Assembly: GCA_028386065.3 (NCBI GenBank)
Contig: JAKUCV010002101.1
Span: 9,522-73,521 of the forward strand
DNA from: Turnera subulata
Taxonomy: Eukaryota > Streptophyta > Magnoliopsida > Malpighiales > Passifloraceae
Reading direction: 5' to 3'
DNA: 64,000 nt
The notes under the pieces were generated by a model, which was given only the letters and a program-made list of their open reading frames with translations, did not search any database and was not told the origin of the DNA. Positions 33,960-47,335 of the stretch are shown in pieces. Each line of letters starts with the position of its first letter. Position 1 is the first letter of the stretch. Position numbers and translations under genes: made by a program.

Positions 33960-36900
33960 CATTTGCAATTACGCAGGAAGCACTGTTTGGGAAGAAGCAC
34001 TGAGAGGACTTGATCCAAGAGGTAACATTCACCAAAGCAAGATCTACAATTCTGTCCTTATCAGAGTCAGAGTTATTGAAGACTCTGCTATTCCTTTCTA
34101 GCCAAAAGGACCAAAGAGTCGCGTATGCAATTGCAGTCCAGAAAGGTCTACTATAGTTGAAAGGAGAAGCAAAAGACCATTGAAGCAGAAAATCACTGAG
34201 AGTTGCGGGCATAACCCATTGGATACCCCACCATCCCCAAAGATTACCCCAAACATTCCAAGCGAACGGACAGAGGAGAAGAAGGTGGCCCCTACATTCA
34301 AGCTGTTTCTTACAAAAGGTACAAATAGAATTTGCCTAGGGGATAATACCTCGATGCCGCAGGACTTCTTTCGTAGGAATTGTGTTGTTGATGGCCAACC
34401 AAAGCCAACATTCGATTTTGAAGGGTGTCAGGGTGAGCCAAATGAGAGGCTTGGTGCGTGAAAACCCCCCGTGAGAATATAAAAAGTTCCTTCCGGAGGA
34501 TACTGAGTAATTCCCATCTTGATTGTCAAGCCAAGTCATTGAATCCATTCGGTTTGGCTGGAGGGACACATTAGAAGTCAATAATTTAACTCTCGCAATA
34601 TCGTCATTTTTCCAATCTCGCAGTGGTCTGCGCCAAGAGGATAGCCAGAGAGGTAGTGAGGTGGTGGTCTTAAGGAATTCACACATGGAGCGCTCTTTAG
34701 AAAGAGCATTTGAATACATCTGCGGGAATAACAATTTCAGGGGACCCTCACCCGACCAATCATCTTCCCAAAACCGAATTCTCTCGCCGTTGCCAAATTC
34801 GATGCGAGAGCCGGATCGTAGAGACACTCCAAAGTGATCGAAGGCATCCCTAAAATGAGTGTTATCACTTCGTTGAGCTGAAACCTTTGAAGGGGCAAAA
34901 GATGGGAATAAATCTGAAGTATCTGCGGTGCATTTATATTTAGTAAGGCTTTTTCAAACTTCCCTTCCTGGCTTAGTGTAATTCAAAAGCCATTTGAAGA
35001 GTAGTCATTGATTCATGACATGAATGTCTACAATGCCCATGCCACCAGATTCTTTGGGGATGGAGAAAGATTTCCACGCCAAAAGACACACCTTTCTAGA
35101 CTCGTTGAGACCGTTCCAGAAAAAACACTGCTGGATCTTAATAATTCTTTTGGCCACAACCACCGGTAGACGGAATAAGGACATGAAGTAAATGGAGAGT
35201 CCACTATGGACGGATTTGATAAGTGTGACCCGACCGCCAAGGGAGAGGTGCTTGCCTTTCCATGCCTTGAGCTTGGTAGAGAATTTATCCAGAACGGGTT
35301 TCCATGCCTCAACACGTCTCATATTGGCCCGAGTGGATAACCAAGGTATTAGAACGGGAAACGCTCTATGCGGCTGTGCAACATATTAGCATATTCTTGA
35401 ACACGAGTAGTAGGCAGTCCAATCCCGATAATGCTGCTCTTGAAAAAATTAATACTTAGACCCTAAAGTGCCTCAAAGATTCTCAAACATCGTTTATGGT
35501 TCAGCAATGATGAGACATCTGCAGGTGAGAAGAGTATGGTGTCGTCTGCAAACTGTAGGATGGATATATTAATGCCATGAACGGGTACCTCTTGAATCAG
35601 ATTCAGGGAGCTTGCCCTAGATAGAATACGCGACAACCCCTCTGCCGCTAATATGAACAAAAATGGAGAGAGTGGGTCTCCCTGTTTGAGACCCCTCCTC
35701 ATTGTGAATTCCTCGGAAGGAGAGCCATTAACCAAGAGCGCCACTTTTTATGAGGAAATGCATTCATCAATCCATCTCCTCCATAATAATCCAAATCCCA
35801 TGGCCTTGAAAACCTGAGACAAGTAGCCCCAATCAACCGAATCGAAAGCCTTTTGGAAGTCAAGCTTCCAGATAATGGCTTTGCGCTTCTCTTTTCTTAA
35901 GGAATACTTCATTAGCAACGAAAGCAAAGTCCTTAATACTTCTTCCTTTAATAAAAGCCGATTGTTGACTACTGATCAAATTTGGTAAGACAGATTTCAA
36001 CCTCGATGCCAGAAGTTTTGAGATGATTTTGTATAATCCATGCACACGCGTGATGGGCCTGAAATCGTCCAAGGAGTCAGCCCCGAATTTTTTGGCGATA
36101 AGTGTGATATATGCTTAATTAGAACCTTTAGGTGACCTGGCAGAAGCAAAGAACTGACAAACCATGTCAAAAACTTTGTATTTAATTAGTTCCCAACAGT
36201 TCTTATAGAAGGAGAAGCCAAACCCGTCGGGGCTCGGGGCCTTGGAGCTATCACAACTCCAAACAGCATTCTTGACTTCCTCCATTGAGAAAGGCTTTTC
36301 CAGATCACGTGCAAGAGAGGGATCGAGTCTTGCAAAGGTGGTTGAGCTGAGGGAAGGTCTAGCATAGTTGCAAGAAGAATAGAGCTTGGCAAAGTAATTC
36401 TTGGTCTCCTCCTTTATTCAGGTCAGTAATCAGATCATTGTTGGACCTGATGTGGCTGATTCGATTTTTAGAGCCCTTTATCCATGCTGACATGTGAAAG
36501 AAACGTGAATTCCTGTCCCCGAGTTTGCACCATTTTATTCTTGCCTTCTGCCGCCAAATTGCCTCTAATTGTTTGTATTTGATCTCAAGTTCAGATTTGA
36601 GATCATTAATGGAGGCAAGTTCGGATTGGGAAAGGTCACGGGTCCCTGAAACTTTGTCAAAACGATCCAGCTCCTCTTGAATTGAAAGAAGAATGGCGTT
36701 CACATTCCCGAAAACCTCTCGATTCCAACTAGCAAGGATGCACCTCAAAGCTCCTAGTTTCTTTAGTATACTGAACTGATTTGGAAATTCACGACCTGCC
36801 TCAGCCGACATTTCTTTGATACGATCATAGAACCTAGGAAGATCCCACCAAGCTGCTAAGAATCTGAACGGTTTGAATCCCCAATCCACGGATTCCTGGG

Positions 36901-37228
36901 AGAGCAACAAGGGGCAGTGGTCCGAGTTTTGTTTACTACCAGCAGTAAGGGACAAATGCAGAAAAAAGATGGGCCAATCACCATCAGCAAAGACTCTATC
37001 AAACTGGCTAGCAACTCGGTAATTCCCCCAAGTATATAAATGCCCCTTAAGGGCGAACTCAATAAGATTCAGCCTTTGGATAAATTTTTTTAAGGCTTCA
37101 GTACCGCGGCGGCACAATCTCCCACTTTTTCGATCAGAAGCATTAAGCGTTTCATTGAAGTCGCCGAGGATCAACCAAGGAGCCGTGAAGGACAACTTCA
37201 TTATGCATAGATCGTCAAACATTTGCAA
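33960..37228 (-). pseudogene. LINE ORF2 remnant (copy B)
   Basis: Minus strand: an endonuclease part beginning inside the domain (WLILGDFNETLNASDRKSGR, 37160 region), a linker with RNSRFFHMSAWIKGSKNRIS, RT (GLKQGDPLSPFLF, FADD intact) and the C-terminal plant LINE region truncated around 33960. Frames are broken near 36410, 36115, 35860, 35745, 35460 and 34830. The N-terminal endonuclease residues are deleted. Not functional. Confidence 0.88.
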
Positions 37229-37239
37229 TCAGGAGTCAA

Positions 37240-38590
37240 TTGTATTACATTAAATTGGCCGACGTATCCCAGCCAATTACATCACCAATTCTTTTGGTTT
37301 CATTCACTTCGTAAGAATTGAAGGAGACAGGAGTGGACTCACTGATTTTAGTGTCGCCCTCAACACGCTTATTCACCTTAGCAATGTCTGAATCAGTCAC
37401 CGACATCCTGCTATCTGTAGTGGTTATAATGCTGCCATTTTTTTAGGGGAATCTGCTCTTTTTTCAGAAAAGCCTTTGCCTTGTTTGGGTTCTACTGCAG
37501 CCCCATGCTTTTTAGGACTGCCAAGACTTTTCTCTCCACCAAACCCTGAAGAGAAGATGAATCCTCGGCATAGGTTGGGGGTTCCCATTGGTCGCACCGT
37601 ATGGAAGAGGATAATTGATATGACCTTAGGCTGCTTGATGAAGCTTCAAAATCTGGGATTTGGATGGGGGTGGAGTGGGGTTGATGAAGGGAGAATACGA
37701 GGCAGAGGGCTTGTTTAGAGAGGGGACCAGAGGTTGAGGGATGTGAAGGTTAGGGGTGTGCTCGAAAGTAAGGGCCACTGATAATGGTACAATGACTGGG
37801 CTTGAAATAGAAAGTTAGGCTGGGCTTGAGGGGGGCACTGGGTTGGGTGAATATTTGGTTGGATTGGTGTGATTAGGATCATAGGGTATCATGTGCGAGT
37901 CCACAGATACATGGTTTTCTGACAGCTCGGATCGGGTTAGTATAGGAGAAAGTGTGAGTGGGTTTTGGAAGGTGGTCTTTACAGACTCGCCATGCCTCTC
38001 GATAATGGGGCGCAGATTGAAGATATTGTCAGAGGTCGAGGCGGCATTTTGGTTTGATTTGTGCGAGTTGTTGGGAGAAGAGATTGCTTTACTGAGTTGT
38101 TTGGTAGGCGAGAGAGTGGGCCCACTGGTGTGAGGGTCGGAGCGAGGAGGCTGTGTCGGAGATTGCACCGATGACCACTCCCAGTCAAGGGGGTCATATT
38201 GAGACTCAACGACGCCAACATCAAAAGCGTGATCTCCCACAAAGACTAAGAGTACACAGTTAATGAGACGCTTTGAGGTGGTAAGAACAAGGACTTCTGC
38301 AACATCAAAGCGATCCATAGACATGGATTCAGAGCTCCAATCAACCATCGTGCCAAAATTTGCGGAAATCGCACTAAATAAATCCTTCGACCAAAAACAC
38401 GGTTAGATCCCCTTCATCAATACCCAACAAAGACGATTAAAGGCCGCATCCCCCTCCTTCCATTGTCTAAACACAGAGCATACATGGTTGATGAAAACTA
38501 GTTTGCACACCACTGCTTCCTGTAACTCCTCTTGCGAGTTGAACGGCAAGGGGAGCAGAGGAGCATGTTTGGGTACAAGGTTGGGGCCAA
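37240..38590 (-). pseudogene. LINE ORF1 remnant (copy B)
   Basis: Contains MDRFDVAEVLVLTTSKRLIN from the DUF4283-like region and the Pro/Ser-rich stretch, in frames interrupted by a stop after PPSSPA near 37815 and another at about 38404 (the CGTGTTTTTGG neighbourhood). C-terminal end removed by the shared deletion. Confidence 0.75.
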
Positions 38591-39662
38591 CGGAGGGATG
38601 ATGAAGGGTTGTGGGGGGTTAGGCCTCTTGATAGAGTTGAACTGTAAATGCATGGCCATGCTCAGATTAAGTGATATGGGGATATCATTTGTATCTATGT
38701 TACACAGTTACCTCAGAGATCAAGAACACATAGATTAAACATATACGAGAATGACATATTCCATGTCTTATGTTTGATCTTGATAATGTGACGAAAGGAT
38801 AATGACATTTTTCCGAGGCATAATGAATCAGTACTGATCTGGTCACTTGGGTAACAATGATGTGTTGCTAGACACCGCTCATTGTTTATAATTATAAATG
38901 AGAGTTTATAATTATTGCCAACGTGATTAGTGCCTATAGGGTCACGCACTTATAACTGTTGATTCGAGCTAGTGGTAAGACCATGGTTGGACCAGGTTAT
39001 TGAGCTAGTGGTTAGACCATGGTTTGGTTGATCGATTCAATAGTTACCAGAATTATTGAACCTGAATTATTGTCCAAAAAAGCATGAAAGGATGTTTTGT
39101 CTTATATATGTGTTGATATATAAGATTGAGTTAGGGGAGACATAATCATGTTGATGATTGTGACTAAAGTATAGATAATGGGAAACACAATCATGGTTGA
39201 TAAGATGTATGTATGATTAGGTTGGCCATTTCTGTATTAACTAACGTTGAAAACATATATAAGTGATATATGAAAGAGTGTTAGTATGAGCAGATTTTTG
39301 AGAGCTCAACAGAATAGCAAAACACACTCTTCATACTTGAGAAAGAAACACATCAAACACTCTCTAGTCTCTAGCTCTCGGAAATTCTGCAGCTGGCACT
39401 GCGGTTCGGGAGTGCTCGGGTTAGTGATCGTGTGACGGTTGCTAGCAGTCATCAACGATTCGTGTGGATACCGTAGAGGAGTCGGATTTCTGTCTGGTTC
39501 TTGCTGATTTGGATCATCAGTTGAGTGAAAGATCTCAACCAAACCAGGTACGAAAATTTTATTATTCGGTTTACCCTGTTTCACATGGATCCTCCATTAG
39601 TTCCGGATTTTTCCGCTGCGTATTTTGTCTCTTTGTTTGCATACCCGGTTACTTACAAATAA

Positions 39663-39757
39663 AATCTGGGTGGCGACTCTATAGATGTTGAATCGACCCG
39701 AAGAAGGTGTAAGGATGCGAGTGAGGGGAATGAGTAAATCTTAATCCGGGTCCTTAC
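39663..39757 (+). repeat. Gypsy-like remnant, right part (copy B)
   Basis: As 12919-13012, with TGGGTGGCGACTCTATAG. Confidence 0.45.
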
Positions 39758-42713
39758 AGACAGTTGTTATCTATTGTTACTTTTTGTGCAAAATTAATTT
39801 TGTATTCATATGTAGTTGTATTTAAAAATGATGGACGACTATAAATTATATATAAAAAAATGATGGACCAGCATATCTAGAATCAGAGTTGTTATCTATT
39901 GTTAGAAAATGCAATCTTATCATTTTGATAGCTAAAAAAAAAAATTTGTTAGATCTGTGTTTAATGTTCATACTAGACTTCTTCTCTAGAACCAGAGTTG
40001 TTATCTACTGTTACTTCTTGTGCCAAATTTTTGTATTTATATGTAGGTATATTTATAATCTATTTTTTTTATTCAGTTGCAATAGCACTTTTAATTGAAA
40101 CATTCTCCTAACTGTATTAGAATTTTTTAAAATAATTTTTACTTATAATTTATGATCCACTATTGTTTTTCAAAACTAATTTTAATTCTCCATTTCTTCT
40201 CTTTTCTCCCTTATACATTCTTATAGATATTCATGAATATTCTTTTTCTGATTCTAAAAGGAGAATATTGTACCCAAAAAAATGTCTCTAAAATTATTCT
40301 GTAAGAACTTCATGATTCATATGGAATTTATATTTGTTTATAGTTATTTTTATATAACCAAAATTGCCTCTTGTAAGTTTTTTTTATAAAGAGAAATTTT
40401 TAAAAAATCAAAATAAATGAACTGTCGGAGAAATTGCAGTAGGTAAAGAAATATGGCTTTAAAATATAATATAGATGTTATATAAATAGGATAGAAAAAT
40501 TAAATTTTGGTGAAAATTTGTATTTCTTTTGGTTTTTCTTTTGTTTGTTGGCAAACTACTCTTCCAAATTTTTAATTAGGTAGTTTTATATTGAATTGAT
40601 TTGTAAGGGGGAATGCTTTCGGGTGGGAGGTTGGAAATTAGTGGACAAAGTGCAGACTAATTTCAAGTTAGTGTTGGTTTAACTTTTTTGGTCTGAACTT
40701 TGTAATCGTTATACTTACTTTCACCTTTTTACATTTACTGATAAATTATACAAATGGCCCAATGGACTTAATTCCACCTTCATGGACGACTATAATTAGA
40801 TAATACAACAAAGGGATGGACCAATATCTCTGGAACCAGCCTCATTTTTAATTTAGTAACTAAAAAAAGTGTTCTTAGACTTAGATCTGTGTTCATACTG
40901 GACTTCATCTCTTGGAACTATTTATTTAGATTATTATTGTTAGATAATACAATCTTATCATTTTGATAACTAAAAGAAACTATTGTTAGATCGGTCTTCA
41001 TTGTTCATACTAGACTTCTTCTGTTGGAACTATTTATTTATATTATTATTTTGTCATGTCATTCTTTGGAGGAGATAAGAGCACTAAGCAATGCACTTGA
41101 CACTTCTGAAATTTAAAAATATCCTTGTCTTGAGAGCCTAATAATGATTAGTAAATTACAAGTTATCAGATGATATTTTTTTTCGTTTGTTTGGATATGC
41201 GTGGATATTATCATGTGGCAAAATCATCCAGAATAATTAATAGAGAAATGATAACAAGTGTTGTTCGTGTCAAACTAGCTGCAAGTATACAACGTGCTGT
41301 AGTACAGAAGGTCGAATCACAGGGACTGCTGTAAACATCATTGTCCTTAGAATTTCAATTGATTAGACTAAATAACAAATAAACAAATAAAATTGAGATT
41401 GTGATGATAATAACCTGAGGTAATAAAGTAAATAAGCAGAAAGTAAAGTAACAGTATCGGCTGGTGAAAAGATGCAGTTGTAAGAAAACCTAGGTTGTCC
41501 GGGATTCACTATAGCTCATGCTGTTCAAATAATAATCTAGAATTCGGTTACTTAGCTCGTCTATCTTGTTGGGTTACCTAGCCTATAATTTTTACAACCA
41601 GTTGTTCACTATTATTGTAAAACTACCCTAATCCCGAACAACCTGTTGTTCGCCAGTGTTGCCTGTCCTAGGGTGCAGTAGGTGCTGAATCCTGAACTAC
41701 CCTAAAACCCTCTCTCGACATTATTTAGGATAGAGGTTGTATATGGAATGATCAGATTTCCTAGCTTCTCCTGTTCAGTGCTTCGCTAAGACGTCTAAGA
41801 TGTACAAGAGGGTGATCAAGCCACATGCACTATTAAGTTCTCCATACACAAATCAAGGCATGATCAACGAATAAAAGAAACCAGACATGAATTATTACCC
41901 AAACATAAAGCTGTAGCTACATCCCATAAACCTTGATATAAAATATTAGTTCATGAAGAAACTAAAAACAACAATAGGGATAGTTGACGACATGCTGCTA
42001 AATAAAAACCTAAAACTCTTCACCTTCCTTCTTGTTGAAATCTCCACTTCCTTCTGCTCTGAAAGAAAAATTTTTGCTGGAGAAGAAAGAGTGTGTCGAT
42101 GGCAAAACAATTTTTCTCTTAGGGTTTTATTCTTTTCTATTTATAGAGAACCAAACTTCTATTAAAACCCTACGTCTTGGTCAAGAAGTCTTCTTTTCAA
42201 AACCTAGTAGCATACTCTTCTTTCCTTCCAAGGAGAGTCCACGTGGTATCAAATAATGACTCCTAAAACTTGGCGCAAGCTCCAGCCAAATATAAAACAA
42301 GGACTTCATGCAACACCCGCTGTCAGGATGTGTCTGGGCGTTGTCACTGGTACAGATTGAACTAGAACTGGGCAATCAGCAGCGCCTTCTTGAGTTTTGC
42401 GCCAAAATCGTCAAAATCCTCTCCAAAAGGGACCTAAATGCACCTGAAGGAAAACAAGGGCAAGTAAAGTAGGATTTGGTGCAAAAGCAAGTGATTGCAT
42501 ATCTACATGCATGAATTTATGCTAAATGCAAGGCCAAAAGATTACAGTGCATGCTGTAAAAGTAGTGTAATTTCACGCTCATCAAGTGCCCTATGGACAC
42601 TTGGTAAGCTATAATAAATGAATCTTAACTAACACAATTTTTATAACTTCTTGTAAAAATTAATTAGCACTCATTTAAACTAAAAATTATATAAAAAATT
42701 ACCCTTGTTTTAT
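39758..42713. repeat. Noncoding modules and unclassified LTR-like repeat (copy B)
   Basis: Counterpart of 13013-15955: the ~100-bp modules to about 41250, then the unclassified LTR-like repeat (41260-42600). No gene. It ends at the solo LTR's target duplication TTTAT (42709-42713). Confidence 0.6.
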
Positions 42714-44239
42714 TGTTAGTGTAATATGCCCAAAAGCCAATCGTGGATGATTATTTGTAGTCATGTATACGCATTAAGGTTATTCCAATAAGTATCGTTT
42801 ATGAGATAAACGCTTGCACATACTTATAACCCTAGAATATTTCTTATTCTTAAATTGTCCCTAGTCGATTATTATTATGGATGGGTTGTAATAATAAATT
42901 AAGACTAGCGTATGTTGAGAATTGCATATGTGATATGAATTCTACATGCGGGTACAAGTTAGAGAACTTGTGGACTGGACCGACCCACATAAGAACGCTA
43001 CATGGAACGTTATATGTTTTGTCGATAGCGGTTCTTATAATGTATTGTCCTTAGACCTGTGATCATCAAGGTTCCCAACATGTGAGTCATATGCTTTGGT
43101 ATTATTCCTAGTCATCCGTAACTGGATAGACGTAAGGGTAATTATTGGGTGTATGATGAGTGTGTAGTGGGTTTCGTATGATCTAGAGGGGATTCGTCCA
43201 ACCCATATAACGGGTATATTAGCGGAGTGTTTCTTGATAGAGTTGAACCATAAATGCATGGCCATGCTCGGATAATGATATATGATATCATTGGTATCCG
43301 TTTTACCGGTTAACTCGAGGATCAAGAAACCGAGATTAAACATATGCGAGATTGACATATTCCATGTCTCGTGTTTAATCTTGATAATGGGACGAAGGGA
43401 CGATGACATGTTCCGAGGCATGTGGAATCAGTATTGATCTTGTCGTTCGGGTGGCATTGATGTGTTGCTAGACGCCGCTCTTTGCTTATAATTGTAAAAT
43501 GAGATTTTACGATTATTGCCGAATGTACAAGTGCCTACAGGGTCACACACATACAGCCTTTGATTCGAGCAGGTGGTTGAACCGTGGTTGGACCATCGTT
43601 GAACCAAGGTATAGTTGGACCGCGGTTGGACCGTGGTTGGACCAGGGTCGTTTTTGGGCTATTTTGGTTCAATTATTGTCAGAATAACTGACCAAACTAG
43701 TGCTGTGTTGAGTTGTGTGATAATGGATTAGTGGAGACATGTTTTGTGTGGAGACACAATCATATTGTCTAACGGTCCACCTTGTTGGCCATTAGCTCCC
43801 CTCCATTAGTCTCTTCCTCACTTGTCTTGAGAGTTTTCAGAGTCTTGAGAGTGTCTTGAGAGGTCTGAAAATTGAGAGGAAAAACACACACCATCCACTT
43901 CATTCTTTGAGAAAGAAAGAAGAAACTAAACACCTCACAGCTCCCGTTTTCTGTTGCTAGCACACCAACTCGGGAGAGCTCGGGTTGAAGATCGTGAGAC
44001 ATTCTTCTACCGGTTACAGCGGTTCGTGTGGATACCGTAGAGGGGTGAGGCTTACGTCTGGCTCTTGCTGATTCGGTTCTACAGTTGGGTGAAAGACCTC
44101 AACCGTTACAGTTATGAAAAATTGTCATTCGGTTTAGCTCCCTTCACATGGATCCTCCATGTGTATCCGGTATTTTCGCTGCGCATACATGTTGTATTTT
44201 GTGCTTTTGATTGTCAACTGCATGAACCAGATACTTACA
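42714..44239 (+). mobile_element. Solo copia LTR, unit B only
   Basis: 1526 bp, starting TGTTAGTGTAATATGCCC and ending ATACTTACA, flanked on both sides by TTTAT (42709-42713 and 44240-44244). It is related to, but clearly diverged from, the LTRs of the nested element, with about one base in six to one in ten differing by eye. The matching site in unit A is empty. A solo LTR arises when two LTRs recombine and the interior is lost, so a full element once sat here. Confidence 0.93.
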
Positions 44240-44296
44240 TTTATTACTTGTTTTGTGTTTGAAAAAAATTAATGTTTTATATTTTTAGGAATTAGA

Positions 44297-44470
44297 ATGT
44301 AGGGTTTAGGTTTTCGGGTTTTAGAGTTTAGGCTATTTTAGAAATTAGGATTTAACGTTTAGGGTTTAGGATTTAGGATTTAGAGTTTAGAGTTTAGAGT
44401 TTAGTATACAAGGTTTAGGGTTTTAGGGTTTGGGACCTAAGATTTTTGGATTTGTGGTTTAGAATTAAAA
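44297..44470 (+). repeat. Degenerate telomere-like tract (copy B)
   Basis: Same TTTAGGG / TTTAGAG mixture as 16014-16170, with GAGTTTAGAGTTTAGAGTTT in place of a TTTAGGA run. Confidence 0.75.
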
Positions 44471-44818
44471 TTAAAAGCTGAAATTCAATATTAAAAAGAT
44501 CTTCATAAGAATTAAGCTCTCACATGAAAAGCTCATATATATATAAAGCTGTTACCCTCACCAAATGTTGACAATTAGGATTTTAGGGGTCTTTCTATAC
44601 TGCCATGTGTTAGTTTAATTTCTTGTTTTCCTTCAGACAATGATCAACATTGTTCTCTCTTGTGTTTTAATGACTGACAGCATTGTGTTTGAATATCAAG
44701 GCCCTGAAAAATCTAAGAGGGGTGAGTTAGTTTTTCAACTAATCACTGCATGGTTCTAGATAAAACAATATGGTTTTTCATAAATAGATATTCATAGATT
44801 CAAGAGCACACCTTAACT

Positions 44819-46800
44819 AAAGTAGAGAAATGACTGAGACAAGGAAAGAGCACACAAACGATTTATAGTGGTTCCTCAACTCCAAGTACATTTACTACCT
44901 AAAAGACCCTCCTTTATAATTCCTAATTCTCCAATACATTAGGGTTTTAAGAGTTTAACCTTGACCTTTATAACATACAAGCTTTTTCCAAATAAATTAC
45001 GGGTCCAACCTTAACCTTTACAAACAAGCTTTTTTCAAGCATAACTATAACTTTATGTACTGATTTTTGACATCAATAAAATCACTATCGATTAGCATAA
45101 ATTTTCATTTCTCATAGGCTCAGCTCTAACCTACCCTTAAGTCTATTCCTAGACCTGAGTACCTAGCAAGACTAATCCAAGTCTTACCTAAAACTACTCT
45201 TACAAAGAGTGTCAATACAAGTGTAATAGCTGGGATAAGTTTTAGAGATACACCCCTTTATATAGATTCTAAGTAGGGGGCTTCCCTTCCAACTGCTCCA
45301 AAACTTCTAGAGTTGACCAATATTCTCCATTAGCATCTGCGAACCATTGTAACGTCCCTGCTTCACGACAGTCACTACGAACCAACACGAGATCTTTCCA
45401 ACATGCTTTATCCTTTCAAATTTTTGGGAAAAACTATCTAGGAGGTCACTCATCCCAGAATTTCTCCAAGTGAAGCACATTTAACTTTGAAGTTCTTATG
45501 GAATGAGCACCGAAAAGATAGGTGCACCTTGTTGATATATTTAGTACCTATCAAACCATTTAAGCTATTATCAATTGTACAGTCGCACACCTGTACAGCC
45601 TCGAAATCGCTTCGTTTGAGCTATTCTTAATTGTACGGTCTAGTTCCTAAATAATTACAAAATTGCACCAACTGTGCAGCCCTATCGCTACACAGTCTCA
45701 GGATCTCTTCTATTCGGGTGTGTATTCTGTTCATTCATGTGCCCCTCCATCTAGAATCTGTCAGAAGACGCTCCATCCAGCACAGGACCTTTCCTATACG
45801 CTTTATCCTCACTTGCATGTTTCCGGAGAAAACTTACCAGGAGGTCACCCATCCCAGAATTGCTCCAAGTTAAGCTCGTACCTGTACAACCAAAAAGGTA
45901 GGTGCACCTTGTTGATATAGTCGGTACCTATCAAAACATTTAAGCTATTTTCTATTGTACAGTCTCATACCTGTACAACCTCAAAATTATTTCATTTGTG
46001 TTATTCTTAATTATATAGTCCGATATTTGTATAATCATGAAATCATACCAACTGTGCAGCCTCATCCCTACACAGTCTCAGGATCTCTCGTATTCGGGCG
46101 TGGATTCATTTAATTCATGTGCCTCTACTTCTAGAAGTCTGCCAACACCCGCTGCTTGTCCATGCTCACGCCAGCACCGGTGCACACTTCCGCCCCTCAT
46201 CGACCCCTGGTGTCACAATCTCCATGAGGACCACCGGATATTATTGAAGCCAAGAAGTGAGAGACAATAGTTTCTAGGCATCTTGTCTCTCGCTTTAATA
46301 GCACTCCAGCTGTTGGTGGTTAGTCTTTAATGTCTGTGAGGACCACTAGCAGCTTACAGTAAAAAGAAGATGTTGATAGCTGCTTACGAAACCATGCTCA
46401 TGATTTTACATGAAACCATTTTCCTGCTTCAGTACTCGATCAACACAAGAAACACTTATAACAACATCCAATCTAGTTTGTTAATCATCAAAATTAAAAA
46501 TCGAATTCCAACATATTGGTTGTAACCCTTTACTTCCAATGCATTAGTTACAATAATTTATTTAAATTGGAAGAGTATCCCAGCTGACCACGAGAGTAAT
46601 CACTTTACGATGTCATCTTTGTACGGTAGGATCACTATCAACAACACAATTTCTATATAGACACTTCGAATTGTTGAAGCCTAACCTTAACTGTAATGAT
46701 TGATACCTGAGACCACTCAGCCCAAAATCATTAAAAAGGGAAGCTCAACCCACGGAGGCTAAAAGTAGACACGCACCCAACCTACAACACTGAAGGATCT
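44819..46800. repeat. 2-kb Cassandra-containing block, single copy (unit B)
   Basis: One copy only. Cassandra-like units start at 45347 (TGTAACGTCCC) and 45674 (TGTGCAGCCC), with a partial third at about 46052. The minus-strand 5S-like stretches are 45435-45530 (nearly full, with a GAAGTTAAG-like box A area) and 45838-45865 (box C GATGGGTGACCTCCTGG exact). Mostly matches the second block of unit A. Confidence 0.8.
45347..45663 (-). mobile_element. Cassandra-like TRIM LTR with 5S-rRNA-like domain (unit B)
   Basis: Best-preserved context: TGTAACGTCCCTGCTTCACG at one edge and the 5S-like domain inside. Box C on the minus strand reads GGGATGAGTGACCTCCTAGA, two changes from the usual GATGGGTGACCTCCTGGG. 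A functional 5S gene would need intact box A, IE and box C; here they are decayed. Confidence 0.6.
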
Positions 46801-47335
46801 AGAAATAAGACCTATCGGGTGATTCTTGGATGAACATGTTGGAGTAGTATGGGCGATCAGACAAAGAAACGAATAGTTTGCATGTTTAGATGAATATCAT
46901 GCGAAAGAGGCCAAGACGGTTATATGTGTTCATACTCTCCAATTGACAATAAAGACGCCGAAGAAATAAATGAAAAGTAACTTTGACTAGTGCAAAGTTA
47001 AATTAGATAGATCTCAAGTGTTCACCCTCTCCCCCAATGTATTTTCTCTTGATCAACTGATAAAATTTGAGTATAATTTTATCCAAACTCTATCAATACC
47101 AATTTTTGTGATGATCCAAATCAGACATTAGAAGTGAGTAGGAACGGTCTTGGGCATATATGCACTAAGTAGTTGGCTACCAAATACCTACATGCATAAT
47201 CTTTGGGCTACATAGTTACGGTCCAGCCGTGGAGATTATTATAGGACTGTCTATTACTTGGAGCGTGACAAAATGGCAGCGGAATCGATCTCACTCCAGT
47301 TCTGGGTGAGCTTGCCATATATCCCGTGTCTCGGG
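46801..47335. repeat. Noncoding repeat fragments before MITE (copy B)
   Basis: Counterpart of 20567-21101: a gypsy-like LTR fragment (47030-47150), then sequence resembling 47711-47870. No gene. Confidence 0.5.

Larger units (their letters stand above)
33725..38620 (-). mobile_element. LINE (L1-type) nested in copia 3' LTR (copy B)
   Basis: Poly(A) tail as T-run at 33725-33737. Same insertion point and orientation as in A and C. Extends slightly further 5' than copy A (AGGAGCATGTTTGGGTACAA, 38558-38577). Lacks about 445 bp of the endonuclease region, a deletion shared with C and absent from A. Confidence 0.9.
26192..39657 (+). mobile_element. Ty1/copia retrotransposon with LINE nested in 3' LTR (copy B)
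   Basis: The most complete copy. It has a 5' LTR (26192-27757), leader with palindrome array, gag and pol remnants, polypurine tract and a 3' LTR (33264-39657) split by an antisense LINE. Target duplication AATAA is at 26187-26191 and 39658-39662, the same pentamer and context as A and C. One ancestral insertion therefore predates the segmental duplication. Several stops and a missing RT Asp make it inactive. Confidence 0.92.
33264..39657 (+). repeat. Copia 3' LTR split by LINE (copy B)
   Basis: LTR segments 33264-33724 and about 38621-39657. Relative to the intact 5' LTR, about 70 bp between GTAGTGGG and GGCCTCTTG is missing at the LINE insertion point. Ends ACTTACA, then AATAA. Confidence 0.88.

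Noticed and set aside
26192..39657. Active copia element
   Set aside because: Several stops, a frameshifted gag, Asp-to-Asn changes in integrase and RT, and a LINE in the 3' LTR.
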